From IDS-8 sp040902105 (GTDB lineage Bacteria; Pseudomonadota; Gammaproteobacteria; Steroidobacterales; Woeseiaceae): a stretch of DNA of 24,079 nt. The position numbers were made by a program, and so were the translations under genes. How positions within the stretch are numbered: the stretch's first letter is position 1; each line of letters opens with the position of its first letter. Of this stretch, positions 16,736 through 24,079 are shown in pieces. Location of the stretch: NCBI GenBank assembly GCA_040902105.1, contig JBBDXW010000044.1:1-24079 (forward strand), given 5' to 3'. The notes below the pieces were generated by a model. The model searched no databases. It had not been told where the DNA came from and saw only the letters and a program-made list of their open reading frames with translations.

Positions 16736-18184
16736 CTATAGCGCGAAGGGTATGACTTTTTCCTCGTACATGAATTCGATATTGCTTCCGCGCATCAGGT
16801 GCTCGCCGTTGTAATTCTCTCCGGGGATCGGCGTGTAAGCGACATTCTCGGCACCGAGCAGGAACAGCTTTATAGTCGCGAGAGCAGCCTCGTACCTGCC
16901 ACGATCGTGCAGCCTGATCGCGGTATTGGCCAGCAGCTGCAACGCCGTGAAGACGATTTTCTTCAGCGCAGGTTTCGATTCCACGACCGAAGCCCGCAGC
17001 AACAGCAGTTTGTAACGGGTCAGCGCAACAAACATGGCGTGGTTACCTGCCGCGTTCGCTTCGAGCTCGAAGCCGGGACCAAAGTCGATGTGCAGGCCGA
17101 TGACGTAGTACGACGCGCTCTTGATCTTGCCGCGCGAGCTGCCGCACTCGAACGTGAACTCGCCTAGCGCACCGGCGAAGACACTACTCACTGTGGCTCC
17201 GAGGTCATTCTCGAGCATGGCCGTGTGGTCGGTTGCCTGCCAGGCCACGACGTCCCTGTGTTGCGGATCCAGATCCGGCAACGGGGGCTCGACGATCGGC
17301 CCGGTGCACTCATACAGATTGCCCGGCAATGCATCTGCGGGTTCGTTTTCGACCAGTATCGTGCCCTGGGCAATTTCGAAGCCCTCGGTATCGACCTCGA
17401 CCACCATGAATTTCGGCGAGCCGCAGAGGTACGGCGGAATGATGAGATCGGGTCTCAGGTCGGTGCCGCCGAACAGAACCAGCGGACTGACGCCGCAGCG
17501 CGACGGATTATCGGTGAACTCGAAGGTCCTCACGCCGATCGAGGCATCCTCCTGCAATACGACCGGCGGGAGAGTCATGGTCTGGCCGGCGGTCGTCTCA
17601 CAGCCGGGACCGCCACTCAGGCACAAGACCGGGTCAACGATAGTCGCGGTATCGTACTCGATGACGTAGCCGCCGATATTGCCGAGGGCGCCCTCATCGT
17701 TCCAGCCGAAGACATCACCCAGTCCGATGCCGAGATGCTGCTCGCTCCCCGGGCCAGTGTTGTCATTCGGTTCATTGGCCAGCCAGTTCGAGTACGACAG
17801 GAGCGGTTCCTGCGGCGTGGAAATCGGACCCTCATCATTCAGCCATTGCCAGCCGCATCCGGGTGCCTCCGGGATGCACGATTGCTGGGATCCGCCGACC
17901 CAGACCTCCGCGTTGCTCAGTCCGGCACCGCTGCGGAGTGATTCGACGAATATGTCCTCGGCCTCTGACGTAAGCGTTGCCAGGTGTCCCGCAACCCCTT
18001 CGAAAGTCTGGGCTTCAGCCGCTGTTTTCGCGCTCGCCCAGCTGACGCCATTATGCACAACAACCTGGTAGTGTCGGCCGTCGAATTCGTCGATCGGGCC
18101 GTAAACGGGTGCAGCAAGGAGGGTTGCCGGCATGAATGCGCAAGCCAGGACAATCGCAGTTTTTCCTATCGTTCTCAATATCAT
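16736..18184 (-). CDS. Secreted protein with N-terminal C-type lectin domain
   Basis: A 482-residue exported protein. Residues 1-25 are a signal peptide (core TAIVLACAFMPATLLAA). Residues 30-178 are a C-type-lectin-like domain: a YQVVV opening, VSWASAKTAAEAQ, GHLATLTSEAEDIFV (66-80), VWVGGSQQ (94-101), GWQWLNDEGP (111-120), then the calcium/sugar motif EPN (138-140) and WND (161-163). Keeping both EPN and WND suggests a functional Ca-dependent, mannose-type binding site. Residues 180-390 are a beta-rich, cysteine-containing region that I do not recognise. Residues 400-482 include LANTAIRLHDRGRYEAALAT, followed by a charged end. Its role could be binding glycans at the cell surface or on other organisms. 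GGGGAA precedes the ATG. No in-frame membrane anchor is seen after the signal. Confidence 0.82.
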   Translation of the reverse strand: MILRTIGKTAIVLACAFMPATLLAAPVYGPIDEFDGRHYQVVVHNGVSWASAKTAAEAQTFEGVAGHLATLTSEAEDIFVESLRSGAGLSNAEVWVGGSQQSCIPEAPGCGWQWLNDEGPISTPQEPLLSYSNWLANEPNDNTGPGSEQHLGIGLGDVFGWNDEGALGNIGGYVIEYDTATIVDPVLCLSGGPGCETTAGQTMTLPPVVLQEDASIGVRTFEFTDNPSRCGVSPLVLFGGTDLRPDLIIPPYLCGSPKFMVVEVDTEGFEIAQGTILVENEPADALPGNLYECTGPIVEPPLPDLDPQHRDVVAWQATDHTAMLENDLGATVSSVFAGALGEFTFECGSSRGKIKSASYYVIGLHIDFGPGFELEANAAGNHAMFVALTRYKLLLLRASVVESKPALKKIVFTALQLLANTAIRLHDRGRYEAALATIKLFLLGAENVAYTPIPGENYNGEHLMRGSNIEFMYEEKVIPFAL

Positions 18185-18480
18185 CGAAGTTCCCCAAGAA
18201 ATCGCAAATCACCGAGCGTTCAGCGGTGAGCGAAAAAGCCCACAATCTGTGTGTGAATTTGTTTCCGTCGGTTGCCGGTTACAACGTCGCAGGCTGGAGG
18301 CCAATTCGTTATAGTTATCTGTATGCAATTGCGCCGTTATTTGTTGTTCTGCCGGGCATTGCGTGTTCGTTGAGCACAATACTCTTGAAACGAGTTGGCA
18401 GCAACTAGGGTTCCCGCTTCTATAAACATTATGTAAATGACAGGCTGCGGACAGGCATTGCTGATCGGTTTCAGCGACGG
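18185..18480. other. Intergenic stretch without a recognisable gene
   Basis: These 296 bp separate the stop of the STAND gene from the start of the lectin gene, both on the minus strand. The stretch is visibly AT-richer than its surroundings (18300-18440 in particular) and probably contains the promoter of the lectin gene. TATAAC-like and CATAAT-like hexamers occur on the minus strand, but none has a convincing -35 partner. No repeat, RNA gene or coding frame could be supported. It is one of the two sizeable gaps after 8.8 kb that lack a palindromic repeat. Confidence 0.5.
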
Positions 18481-21400
18481 TCAATCCCGGCGATTTTCCC
18501 TTTCCGCGCGCATGGCAAGGTACTTTGCGGCCTCTGCAGGCTGACCGAGCGTCTGGTACAGCTTCGCCAGCCAGCGAGTCGCATTCGATGTATAGAAGGG
18601 CAAAGCGCCGGTGGCGCTGCGTAGCACGTTGAAACTCTCGAGCAGCAACTTTTCCGCCTCGTTGTACCGATGCAGCCCCGTGAGCGCCGCTCCTTCAGCA
18701 CTGGCGGCGGTGGCTGTACGCCAGTGACCGGCAGTAAGCGCTTCGATGCAGATCGCCTTCGCGCCGGAAGCAAGCGACAGCGCCTCCTCATAGCGTTCCG
18801 TGTCGACCAATAGGGCTGCGAGCAGGGTCATGCTGCCGGCTACATCGGCGTGCTCCGGCCCCAGCAGCTTCCTGCGGAGTTCGAGCGCTTCGCGAAGAAG
18901 TGGTTCGGCCGATGCGTAGTCGTTATCTTCCATCAGCCACATGGCCAGGTTGTTCATACTCCTCGCGACAGACGGGTGCTCGTCACCGACCGTTCGCCGA
19001 TACATGTCGAGGGATTCCCTCGACATTGCAATCGCGGAATCCAGATCGCCCTTCTCATACGTCAGAAATGCAAGGTTGTTAAGTGCCATCGCGACATCCG
19101 GATGGTCGTCACCGAGCAGTTTCCGCTGCATGTCGATAGCTTCGCGGTACAGTTCCTCGGCCTCGTCGTATTTGTGCTGGTCATGCAGCACGAACGCAAC
19201 ATTGTTCAGCCCCATGGCAATCTCCGGGTGTGCATCTCCGGGATACAACACGCGCTTCATCGCCAGGGCCTCGCGGAACAGCTGCTCCGATTCCGCGTAT
19301 TCGCCGACCTCGCTGATGACAAAGCCAAGGTTATTCAGGCCCTCGGCGAGGTCGGGGTGCGGTCCGTCATGCAGCTCACGCTGCATTGCGACGGCTTCTC
19401 GCAGCAGCGGAACGGCATCTCCGTAGTTGCCCTGGTCGTACAGGTTCAATGCGAGGCCTTCCAGGCTTTGCGCAGCCTCCTTGCTTTTTTCGCCAATCAG
19501 TTGCCGCTGCAGAGCCAGCGCCTCGCGGAACAGCGGCTCGGCGGCGGAAAATTCCCCCTTTCGACCCAGCAGATCGGCGAGCTCGTATATGCTGCGTGCC
19601 GTATCCACGTGCTCATTGCCCAGCATTTCGCGACGCAGCGCCAGTGCATCGCGATACATCGACTCGGCCGGCTCGTACTCGGCCTTGAGCTTCAGGACTT
19701 CGCCGAGCCGGTGCAGTGACCGGGCGACTTCGAGGTGCCTGTCGCCGTAAAGCGTCTTGCGTTTGTCCAGCGCACTTTGCAGGAGCGATGTCGCCTGGTC
19801 GTACAAGCCAAGGCTCATGTACACCGTGCCCATCGTCTCCATCAGCGTCGCCTGGGTGGCTGGCTGGCCGACCAGTTCCTGCTCTATCCGTTTCGCACCC
19901 TGGTCCATGATTTCCCTGGCCGTCACGGTATTGCCGCGCGCCTCGCCGGGATCCAGGACGTCGAAGAGGCCGACCATGAAGTCGGTGGTCTGGCGCGCTG
20001 TTTCTGCCTCGACTTCCGCACGATCACTTGCCTCCATCGCCAGGTTACGTTGCTGTTGGGCGAGAAACGCGGCGCTTCCCGCGAGGATGGAAAGTCCCGC
20101 AAGGGTAATGACAATCGCCCCTTTGAGTTGCTGCGTCCGCTTTGCCTTGGCAAGCGACGCGTGTATGAACTCGTGTTCCCTGGCATCGAGCTCGATGCCC
20201 TGCTGCATGAGAGTGTCGGCCTCGCCGAGCGGCTTGCCCCGCGGCAACAGCAGGTCGGAGGGTTTTTTCTCCGCGGTCCAGCGCGCGGCGGCAATGGCAA
20301 TACGGCCACGAATGCGCAGATTGTCGCGATTCTGGTCGACCCACTCCTGCACGCGCGGCCAGTGCCACAGCAACGCTTCATGGGCGACGGTAACGACGGC
20401 GCTGCCGTCGTCGGACAGTTCGGTGACAAACAGGCGCGCCGCCACGAACGTCTCGAGCAGAGAACGACCCTCGGCGGTGGTTACATCCTTCCACGGAGCG
20501 CGCTTGCGCCCGATGGCCTCGTGACCGTCCTGCTCGATGCTGACGAGCGCATTGAGCACTCTCGGCAGGGCCGCCTGCACGTCGGCGGGCAGTTCCTGAA
20601 ATACCGTCTCGGCCCGTTTCGCAAGCGACCCCTCGACGCCGCCGAGTTCGCGGTACGCATCGAGAGTCAAGATGCCGTTCGGGGTTCGTCGCTGGTAAAG
20701 TTCCTCGAGCGTAAACTGCAGCAACGGCAATAGTTCGGGACGCTCCGCGGCCGCGTCACGCAACATGTCGTCAAGGCGTACGCTGCTCGCCGGGTCTTCC
20801 TCGAATCTCAAGCCCGCCGCGCGCGTCGGCAGTCGAATCATCTGGCCGATCTCGCTCGACACCGGCGGCATCAGGTCGTACTGGCCGGAGCCATCCTTCA
20901 GTGCACAGATGACCGGCAATTCCGTAAGGCGGGGATAGAAATCGCTGCGCAGGGTGCCGATGATCCACACCCGGCCGCAACGCGCGAGAGTATCCAGCGT
21001 ATTGGCGAATGCTCTGCGGTCCTTGGCGTTGATGCCGTCCTGCGTAAACATCTCTTCCATCTGGTCGACGACCAGCGCCAACCGTGACTGGACTTTGCCG
21101 AGGTCTCTGGTGCGTTTCGCGTCAAGCTTTGCGGATTCGGCGTCCAAAGCGCCCTTGATGAGCTGCACCGCCGAATGCGGCGACTCGCGCAGCACGCGGG
21201 CGAGGGCGCCGGGTCCCTCGGTATCCGCATCGAGCGACGGCAGCGCATGATCGCGAAGAAGCGCCGAGGCGAGCGAAGTAAAGAGATCGTTCGGCGTGTC
21301 GCCGGGACGGAACACGGCACGCCGCCACAAGGCAACGCCTTCGATGACGCCCGGCTGCATCAGCATCGGCAGCACGCCGGCGCGCACGACCGATGACTTG

Positions 21401-22167
21401 CCGCCCCCGCTCATGCCGAGCACCAGCACGAATGAACGGCCCGCCGCTGCCTGTTCGCGCAGTGCCTGCAGGATGTCCGAAACCGCTTTGGTCCGGCCGA
21501 AGAACACCGGAGCGTGTTCGAATTCGAACGCATGCAGTCCGCGGAACGGCGAGCCTTTTTTCCAGACCGCGGGGACGTCGTCGGCACGGGCAAGCGCATC
21601 CGGCAATTTCCGTTCGATCAGTTTATGCAGATGAGCTTCCAGCAGATTTTCGAAATCGCTTGGCGATTCGAAAGCATGAAATGCCGCGATCAGCGTGCCT
21701 TCACCCTTGTCGTGAAACCAGCGGGTAACGAAATCGTCGAGCTTCTTCTTTTGCTGCAGGCGCGCGAGCAGCTCGGCTTCATCGTCGAGCCGCACGGACG
21801 GCGGCGCTGTTTTCCGGTACACGAGCAGATCCGGCTTGCCGCGTTCGCGGAAGCCTGCAATCGCGTCTTCGAATTCGAATTCGGTGCCGGAGTCGTAGCG
21901 CGAGCCGTCCTCGCGGGTAAAACCGCGCGGCAGACGAGTGCCCAGGCGCGACCACAGGATCGAGACGACGACATCGGTTTCCGACGGACGAACGAGTTGC
22001 TCCTGGAAATTCGCGGTTGCAACCAGCGGTTCGTGCTCCCAGAGAACCGGCTGGAGCACGACACGGCCAACGTATTCGCTCTGCAGACGCTGAATTACGC
22101 GCTCGGCAATCGCCCGCTCTTCAAAAACATCGCCGGGAGACGAAATGAATATGCGCAGTTTACTCAC
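18481..22167 (-). CDS. DUF4062 / STAND NTPase / transmembrane / TPR protein
   Basis: A 1228-residue multidomain protein. Residues 3-115 are DUF4062 (RIFISSPGDVFEERAIAERV at 5-24). Residues 205-610 are a STAND-type P-loop NTPase of the nSTAND1 sort: SPFRGLHAFEFEHAPVFFGR (206-225), Walker A GMSGGGKS (251-258), Walker B LALVVDQMEEMF (363-374), TLRSDFYPRL (405-414), and a winged-helix-like end VAHEALLWHWPRV. Residues 682-704 form one transmembrane helix, and 720-760 (FMVGLFDVLDP, GNTVTAREIMDQGAKRI) link to about ten kinesin-light-chain-type TPRs of 42 residues (770-1220). NTP-dependent oligomerisation triggered by the TPR sensor is expected from the STAND class; the ligand is unknown. A similar linker plus TPR block also occurs after bacterial Ser/Thr kinases, so ordinary signalling is possible. 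The start is GTG with AGGT upstream. It is divergent from the PDZ gene. Confidence 0.88.
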   Translation of the reverse strand: MSKLRIFISSPGDVFEERAIAERVIQRLQSEYVGRVVLQPVLWEHEPLVATANFQEQLVRPSETDVVVSILWSRLGTRLPRGFTREDGSRYDSGTEFEFEDAIAGFRERGKPDLLVYRKTAPPSVRLDDEAELLARLQQKKKLDDFVTRWFHDKGEGTLIAAFHAFESPSDFENLLEAHLHKLIERKLPDALARADDVPAVWKKGSPFRGLHAFEFEHAPVFFGRTKAVSDILQALREQAAAGRSFVLVLGMSGGGKSSVVRAGVLPMLMQPGVIEGVALWRRAVFRPGDTPNDLFTSLASALLRDHALPSLDADTEGPGALARVLRESPHSAVQLIKGALDAESAKLDAKRTRDLGKVQSRLALVVDQMEEMFTQDGINAKDRRAFANTLDTLARCGRVWIIGTLRSDFYPRLTELPVICALKDGSGQYDLMPPVSSEIGQMIRLPTRAAGLRFEEDPASSVRLDDMLRDAAAERPELLPLLQFTLEELYQRRTPNGILTLDAYRELGGVEGSLAKRAETVFQELPADVQAALPRVLNALVSIEQDGHEAIGRKRAPWKDVTTAEGRSLLETFVAARLFVTELSDDGSAVVTVAHEALLWHWPRVQEWVDQNRDNLRIRGRIAIAAARWTAEKKPSDLLLPRGKPLGEADTLMQQGIELDAREHEFIHASLAKAKRTQQLKGAIVITLAGLSILAGSAAFLAQQQRNLAMEASDRAEVEAETARQTTDFMVGLFDVLDPGEARGNTVTAREIMDQGAKRIEQELVGQPATQATLMETMGTVYMSLGLYDQATSLLQSALDKRKTLYGDRHLEVARSLHRLGEVLKLKAEYEPAESMYRDALALRREMLGNEHVDTARSIYELADLLGRKGEFSAAEPLFREALALQRQLIGEKSKEAAQSLEGLALNLYDQGNYGDAVPLLREAVAMQRELHDGPHPDLAEGLNNLGFVISEVGEYAESEQLFREALAMKRVLYPGDAHPEIAMGLNNVAFVLHDQHKYDEAEELYREAIDMQRKLLGDDHPDVAMALNNLAFLTYEKGDLDSAIAMSRESLDMYRRTVGDEHPSVARSMNNLAMWLMEDNDYASAEPLLREALELRRKLLGPEHADVAGSMTLLAALLVDTERYEEALSLASGAKAICIEALTAGHWRTATAASAEGAALTGLHRYNEAEKLLLESFNVLRSATGALPFYTSNATRWLAKLYQTLGQPAEAAKYLAMRAERENRRD

Positions 22168-22195
22168 TGGTCTACCTGCTTGTTATCCCGGTCAT

Positions 22196-22224
22196 TTTAG
22201 TTCATGGGTGCTGTAAAAGATAAT
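22196..22224 (+). promoter_or_regulatory. Possible sigma70-type promoter for PDZ/pssA pair
   Basis: TTTAGT (22196-22201) and GATAAT (22219-22224) are separated by exactly 17 bp. The -10 matches the consensus at five of six positions; the -35 matches weakly. It lies in the 82-bp gap between two divergent genes and would start transcription near 22231. The opposite strand has TAAAAT but no well-spaced -35. Confidence 0.3.
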
Positions 22225-22249
22225 TCCTCCGTTACAGGCCACCAGGAGC

Positions 22250-23170
22250 ATGGAACTGCAGCGACGCGCTACAATCGAACCTATCCAGGCCGTGTGGTTC
22301 GGCTTTTGGACTCGAGTGGGGACAGTGCAGCGAAAAGCCATTGCTATCATTGCAGTAGTCGCGGCCGTCAGCGGCGCGTTTGCGGGCGCCCGCTGGATGG
22401 ATGATGAAAGCGAAGGCAGCCGGAAGAATGCGGATTCTGCGCTTCGGGCCGATTCGGCGTCGTCATCATTCGAGCGGTCGGCGCCGCTCGAAGAGCGCAT
22501 TCGTGCGCTGGAACAGGCGGTGAGCGACGAGCGCTACGCGCGCCAGCTGTTGCAGGACGAGCTGTTTGTCCTTACGGAAGAAATCGACGCGGTTACGGCA
22601 CAGCGCTCACCGGAGGTCGCGGCCGACGCATCGTCGTCATCCGTGGAGCGAGTAGAGACCGCCCCCGGCGGATCGAGGCGGAACCGGGGCGATAGCATCG
22701 TTGCCCGGCTACTGGAGGCGGGTTTTGCACCAGGGCAGGCCGAGTGGATCGTGCAGCGCGAGTCGCAGTTACAGATGGAGATGCTGCAGGCGCGCTTCGA
22801 TGCCGAGCGTTCGGGTGAGTTGATGGACTTCTACCAGAGCCGGACCGCGGCGAGTGACGCGCTGCGGTCGGAACTCGGAGACGCGGACTACGAACGCTAC
22901 CTGGACGCGACCGGCCGATCCACCAGCATCTCGGTGTCGAATGTCCTGGAGAACTCGCCTGCACAACGAGCGGGCCTGAGGCCCGGCGATCAGATCATGA
23001 CTTATGACGGCGAGAGAATATTCAGCATGTCGGACCTGACGCATGCGACCCTGCAAGGCCAACCCGGGGAGCAGGTGGTCCTCGACGTGCTGCGTGACGG
23101 GGTAACGATGCAGATGGTGCTGCCCCGGGGGCCGGTCGGGATTTCGGGCGGCAGACGATTTTCGCGATAA
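22250..23170 (+). CDS. Membrane-anchored PDZ-domain protein
   Basis: A 306-residue protein. One hydrophobic segment (about 30-47, AIAIIAVVAAVSGAFAGARW) anchors it, and the rest is probably periplasmic. A serine-rich linker and a likely coiled coil (about 79-118, EERIRALEQAVSDERYARQL) follow. The region 148-222 is helical (LLEAGFAPGQAEWIVQRESQ). Residues 226-296 form a PDZ domain: VSNVLENSPAQRAGLRPGDQ, IMTYDGERIFSMSDL, then GEQVVLDVLRDGVTMQMVLP. No protease domain is present, so it probably binds exposed protein C-termini or acts as an adaptor. ATG 22250 has AGGAG too close (1 nt). GTG 22325, after GGGG, would begin just before the membrane segment and is a serious alternative. Its stop is close to the pssA start, so the two are likely co-transcribed. 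Confidence 0.8.
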   Translation: MELQRRATIEPIQAVWFGFWTRVGTVQRKAIAIIAVVAAVSGAFAGARWMDDESEGSRKNADSALRADSASSSFERSAPLEERIRALEQAVSDERYARQLLQDELFVLTEEIDAVTAQRSPEVAADASSSSVERVETAPGGSRRNRGDSIVARLLEAGFAPGQAEWIVQRESQLQMEMLQARFDAERSGELMDFYQSRTAASDALRSELGDADYERYLDATGRSTSISVSNVLENSPAQRAGLRPGDQIMTYDGERIFSMSDLTHATLQGQPGEQVVLDVLRDGVTMQMVLPRGPVGISGGRRFSR

Positions 23171-23228
23171 GGTGGGTTATAACGTGCGCAATACCGCGCA
23201 CAGTGCCGGACGAGGAAGAGCAATTTCA

Positions 23229-23999
23229 TTGAGCAAAATTCGCTACACCGTGCCGAACAGCTTTACCGCACTGAGCCTGTTGCTCGGTCTCGGCTCGATC
23301 GTGACCGGTCATCTCGGCGAGCTGGAAATGGCCGCGTGGATGATCGTCTGGTGCGGACTGCTCGACGTCATGGACGGTTTGACGGCGCGGCTGCTCAAAG
23401 CGACGTCCAGTTTCGGCGCCGAGTTCGATTCGATGGCCGACCTGGTGGCCTTCGGGGTCGCGCCCGGCATGCTGGTGCTGGAGACGGGGATGCGGCTCGG
23501 CGGCATCGCGCCCGATACCGGCTGGTTCCAGGTGTTGCTGGCGTCGGTCGGCATTTTCGTCCTCGCGGGGGCGATGCGGCTTGCGCGTTTCAATCTCTCG
23601 TCGCAAAAGCCGGTTAAAGGCTGGTTCAGCGGCGTGCCCATTACCGCCGCCGGGGGCGGTTTGACGGCGACCGCCGTGATTCTGCTCAGCCGCTACGATG
23701 GCATCGCCGGGTCGCTGCCGCTGCATGTATATCTGCCGCTGCTGATGGTCGCGCTCGCGCTCCTGATGGTATCGACCTTGCGTTTTCCGAAAATCGTCAA
23801 GCGCAAGAGTAAGGTGATCAATTCGTTTCAGGCATTCAATATCATCGCGTCATTTTACTGCGGGGTAACCCGGAGCTTTCCGGAGTTCCTGTTCTCGATG
23901 TCCGTGTTCCTGCTCGTGAGCGGCCTGATCGCGGGCAGGCTCACCCGGCGAAGCGGACAATACGGGGAACACGGCGCGGGCGATGCATCCAAAGCCTGA
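23229..23999 (+). CDS. pssA: CDP-alcohol phosphatidyltransferase, probable CDP-diacylglycerol-serine O-phosphatidyltransferase
   Basis: A membrane enzyme of the CDP-alcohol phosphatidyltransferase family. The full signature DGx2ARx8Gx3Dx3D is present: DGLTAR, eight residues, G, AEF, D, SMA, D; the aspartates hold the metal ions. The N-terminus RYTVPNSFTALSLLLGLGS and the conserved FDSMADLVAFGVAPG fit the PssA branch, which joins serine to CDP-diacylglycerol to make phosphatidylserine, the precursor of phosphatidylethanolamine. The headgroup assignment within the family is an inference. About six hydrophobic helices follow. I chose TTG 23229 (256 residues), which has GGAAGAG 8 nt upstream; GTG 23172 gives a 275-residue form with an unconserved leader and no Shine-Dalgarno sequence. 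It follows the PDZ gene closely. Confidence 0.85.
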   Translation: MSKIRYTVPNSFTALSLLLGLGSIVTGHLGELEMAAWMIVWCGLLDVMDGLTARLLKATSSFGAEFDSMADLVAFGVAPGMLVLETGMRLGGIAPDTGWFQVLLASVGIFVLAGAMRLARFNLSSQKPVKGWFSGVPITAAGGGLTATAVILLSRYDGIAGSLPLHVYLPLLMVALALLMVSTLRFPKIVKRKSKVINSFQAFNIIASFYCGVTRSFPEFLFSMSVFLLVSGLIAGRLTRRSGQYGEHGAGDASKA

Positions 24000-24016
24000 T
24001 CACGTCTTTTGGCGAC

Positions 24017-24079
24017 GCAGGCGCGCCGTCCGGGGGTATTCCACGTGCTCAGACACGGGAAACTCGCTCGTGGAACACC
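24017..24079. repeat. Paired palindromic repeat, family C copy 2, inverted and cut by window end
   Basis: The left arm begins GCAGGCGCGCCGTCC and continues GGGGGTATTCCAC to about 24044. After a spacer, GTGGAACACC starts the complementary arm, which runs off the window. Read on the minus strand, the element aligns with the copy at 10096-10182 through the arms and part of the spacer (GCGAGTT, TGAGC), so it is the same element in the opposite orientation. It lies just downstream of pssA. Confidence 0.82.

Noticed and set aside
18530..19870. Regularly spaced similar segments that suggest a tandem DNA repeat or CRISPR array
   Set aside because: The periodicity is about 126 bp and in frame, and translates to 42-residue kinesin-light-chain-type TPRs; the similarity is at protein level and the DNA units are well diverged.
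19735..20733. 332-residue plus-strand frame antisense to the STAND gene
   Set aside because: The minus-strand frame here carries the winged-helix, membrane and TPR regions; the antisense product shows no family features.

Overview
The window is a GC-rich bacterial segment with an envelope-rich gene content: two TonB-dependent outer-membrane receptors, three probable lipoproteins, secreted or periplasmic metallopeptidases, a PDZ-domain membrane protein and a phosphatidylserine synthase-like enzyme. Together with a TPR-sulfotransferase and several dispersed palindromic intergenic repeats of the REP type, this suggests an environmental (perhaps marine) gammaproteobacterium. That placement is an inference from gene content. 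No rRNA, tRNA or CRISPR array was seen.

Layout. Positions 1-331 hold a low-complexity G/C tract at the very edge and an upstream region with a small perfect palindrome. A large TonB-dependent receptor (332-3346) ends in a clear intrinsic terminator (3369-3399). A membrane-anchored or exported alpha/beta hydrolase (3508-4497, minus) is divergent from a TPR-sulfotransferase (4628-6247), which is followed by a second TonB-dependent receptor (6404-8869) with an extremely tyrosine-rich segment. Next come an ApbE-type flavin transferase lipoprotein (8998-10020), a DUF3313-like lipoprotein (10224-10886) and an M48 metallopeptidase lipoprotein with TPRs (10920-12473). An M3 family oligoendopeptidase (12613-14487, minus) converges on them.

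From 14699 to 22167 all genes lie on the minus strand and have a different character. They are a SLOG-domain protein with four membrane segments, a secreted C-type-lectin-domain protein, and a very large DUF4062 / STAND NTPase / transmembrane / TPR protein. The first and last have architectures known from predicted nucleotide-sensing and conflict systems, so this block is the best candidate for an undescribed signalling or defence module. The gaps of about 260-300 bp between the genes argue against one tight operon. Divergent from it, a PDZ protein (22250-23170) and a CDP-alcohol phosphatidyltransferase (23229-23999) form a compact plus-strand pair.

Repeats. Between 8.8 and 16.8 kb every intergenic gap longer than about 100 bp contains a paired palindromic element. 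Three belong to one family (8883-8976, 12480-12575, 16637-16716), one is a diverged relative (14600-14667), and one (10096-10182) belongs to a second family that reappears in inverted orientation at the right edge (24017-24079). They look like REP doublets (REPINs). No REP-associated transposase is encoded in the window.
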